Shown: positions 12,685 through 13,001 of the stretch, piece after piece
Layout: every line of letters begins with the position of its first letter
How positions within the stretch are numbered: position 1 is the stretch's first letter
DNA from: Accumulibacter sp.
GTDB lineage: Bacteria; Pseudomonadota; Gammaproteobacteria; Burkholderiales; Rhodocyclaceae
Direction of reading: 5' to 3'
Assembly (NCBI GenBank): GCA_031284185.1
Contig: JAITAJ010000360.1
Span: forward strand, 1-13,001
Length of the DNA stretch: 13,001 nucleotides
Program-made: the position numbers and the translations under genes
Notes under the pieces: model-generated
Seen by the model: the letters and a program-made list of their open reading frames with translations, nothing else
Told to the model about the DNA's origin: nothing
The model's database searches: none

Positions 12685-13001
12685 ATGAACAAATCCAGCG
12701 AACTCAAGAACATCGGACTCAAGGTCACTTTCCCGCGCATGAAAATCCTTGAACTGTTCGACAAAGCGCAAGGGAAACACCTCACGGCCGACGATGTTTA
12801 CCGTCTGCTGCTCATCGACAAGATGGATATCGGATTGGCCACGGTCTATCGCGCGCTGACCCAGTTTGAACAGGCCGGTCTGCTTGAACGGCACCATTTC
12901 GAGTCGGGCAAGGCCGTGTTTGAACGCAAGGCGATACAGCACCATGACCATCTCGTGTGCATCCGTTGCGGTCAGGTGGAGGAATTCCACGACGAGGAAA
13001 T
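12685..13001 (+). CDS. fur: Ferric uptake regulator Fur (5' part, cut by window end)
   Basis: Fur is the iron-responsive repressor that binds DNA as a metal-loaded dimer. The first 105 residues are visible. The winged-helix domain reads NIGLKVTFPRMKILELF (9-25) and GLATVYRALTQFEQAGLLER (50-69). The metal-binding and dimerisation segment includes His32, Glu80, HHDH (86-89) and CIRCG (92-96), matching His33, Glu81, His88/His90 and Cys93/Cys96 of E. coli Fur with an offset of one. The stop lies outside the window. The ATG at 12685 fits the usual family N-terminus, but its ribosome site is weak. It is divergent from bamE. Confidence 0.96.
   Translation, partial: MNKSSELKNIGLKVTFPRMKILELFDKAQGKHLTADDVYRLLLIDKMDIGLATVYRALTQFEQAGLLERHHFESGKAVFERKAIQHHDHLVCIRCGQVEEFHDEE

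Noticed and set aside
12565..12990. Upstream extension of bamE to the ATG at 12990
   Set aside because: It would be antisense to fur across 306 bases and would bury the lipoprotein signal peptide that starts at 12564.

Overview
The window is high-GC, densely coded bacterial chromosome. The divergent fur / bamE pair with dapB behind bamE, a proteobacterial LexA with a CTGT-N8-ACAG operator, and an E. coli-type FabI point to a betaproteobacterium. A Rhodocyclales-like facultative anaerobe is my inference, because a propionate-type sodium-pump decarboxylase and a radical-SAM gene sit among the housekeeping genes. There are no rRNA, tRNA, insertion sequences, prophage genes or CRISPR arrays.

Layout from left to right: fabI (minus strand, enoyl-ACP reductase); a calcineurin-like phosphoesterase (plus); a short, probably frameshifted coding remnant; a two-gene operon of a PNPOx-like split-barrel protein and a radical-SAM protein with unusual cysteine spacing (plus); lexA (minus) with an SOS box; the four-gene operon mmdA-mmdD-mmdC-mmdB (plus), encoding a biotin-dependent, membrane-bound, Na+-translocating methylmalonyl-CoA decarboxylase; a strong minus-strand terminator with a structured tail; an EamA/DMT-family transporter (minus); dapB and bamE (minus); and the first 105 codons of fur (plus, cut by the window end).

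The most striking content lies between the genes. A modular, palindromic repeat occurs in six intergenic regions (about 1-109, 2249-2610, 4766-4929, 5707-5826, 9691-9933 and 11139-11271). Each copy combines a heptamer-based purine/pyrimidine arm (GGACAGA or AGACAGA on one side, TCTGTCC or TCTGTCT on the other), a GC hairpin module around GGCGCTTCGCGCC, and a central palindrome around ACCGAGCGCTCGGT flanked by A and T runs. In complete copies the two sides are near-perfect reverse complements over 36 to 65 bases, so DNA or RNA could fold into one long hairpin with a bidirectional terminator at its tip. The repeat is tandemly amplified in one place, supplies the last codons and the stop of the phosphoesterase gene, overlaps the mmdB stop, and supplies half of a second LexA-box-like site upstream of lexA. 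I consider it the best candidate here for something undescribed.

Functionally, MmdA removes CO2 from methylmalonyl-CoA onto biotin carried by MmdC, MmdD holds the complex together, and MmdB releases CO2 while pumping Na+. FabI, DapB and BamE serve fatty-acid, lysine/peptidoglycan and outer-membrane assembly. LexA and Fur are global regulators.
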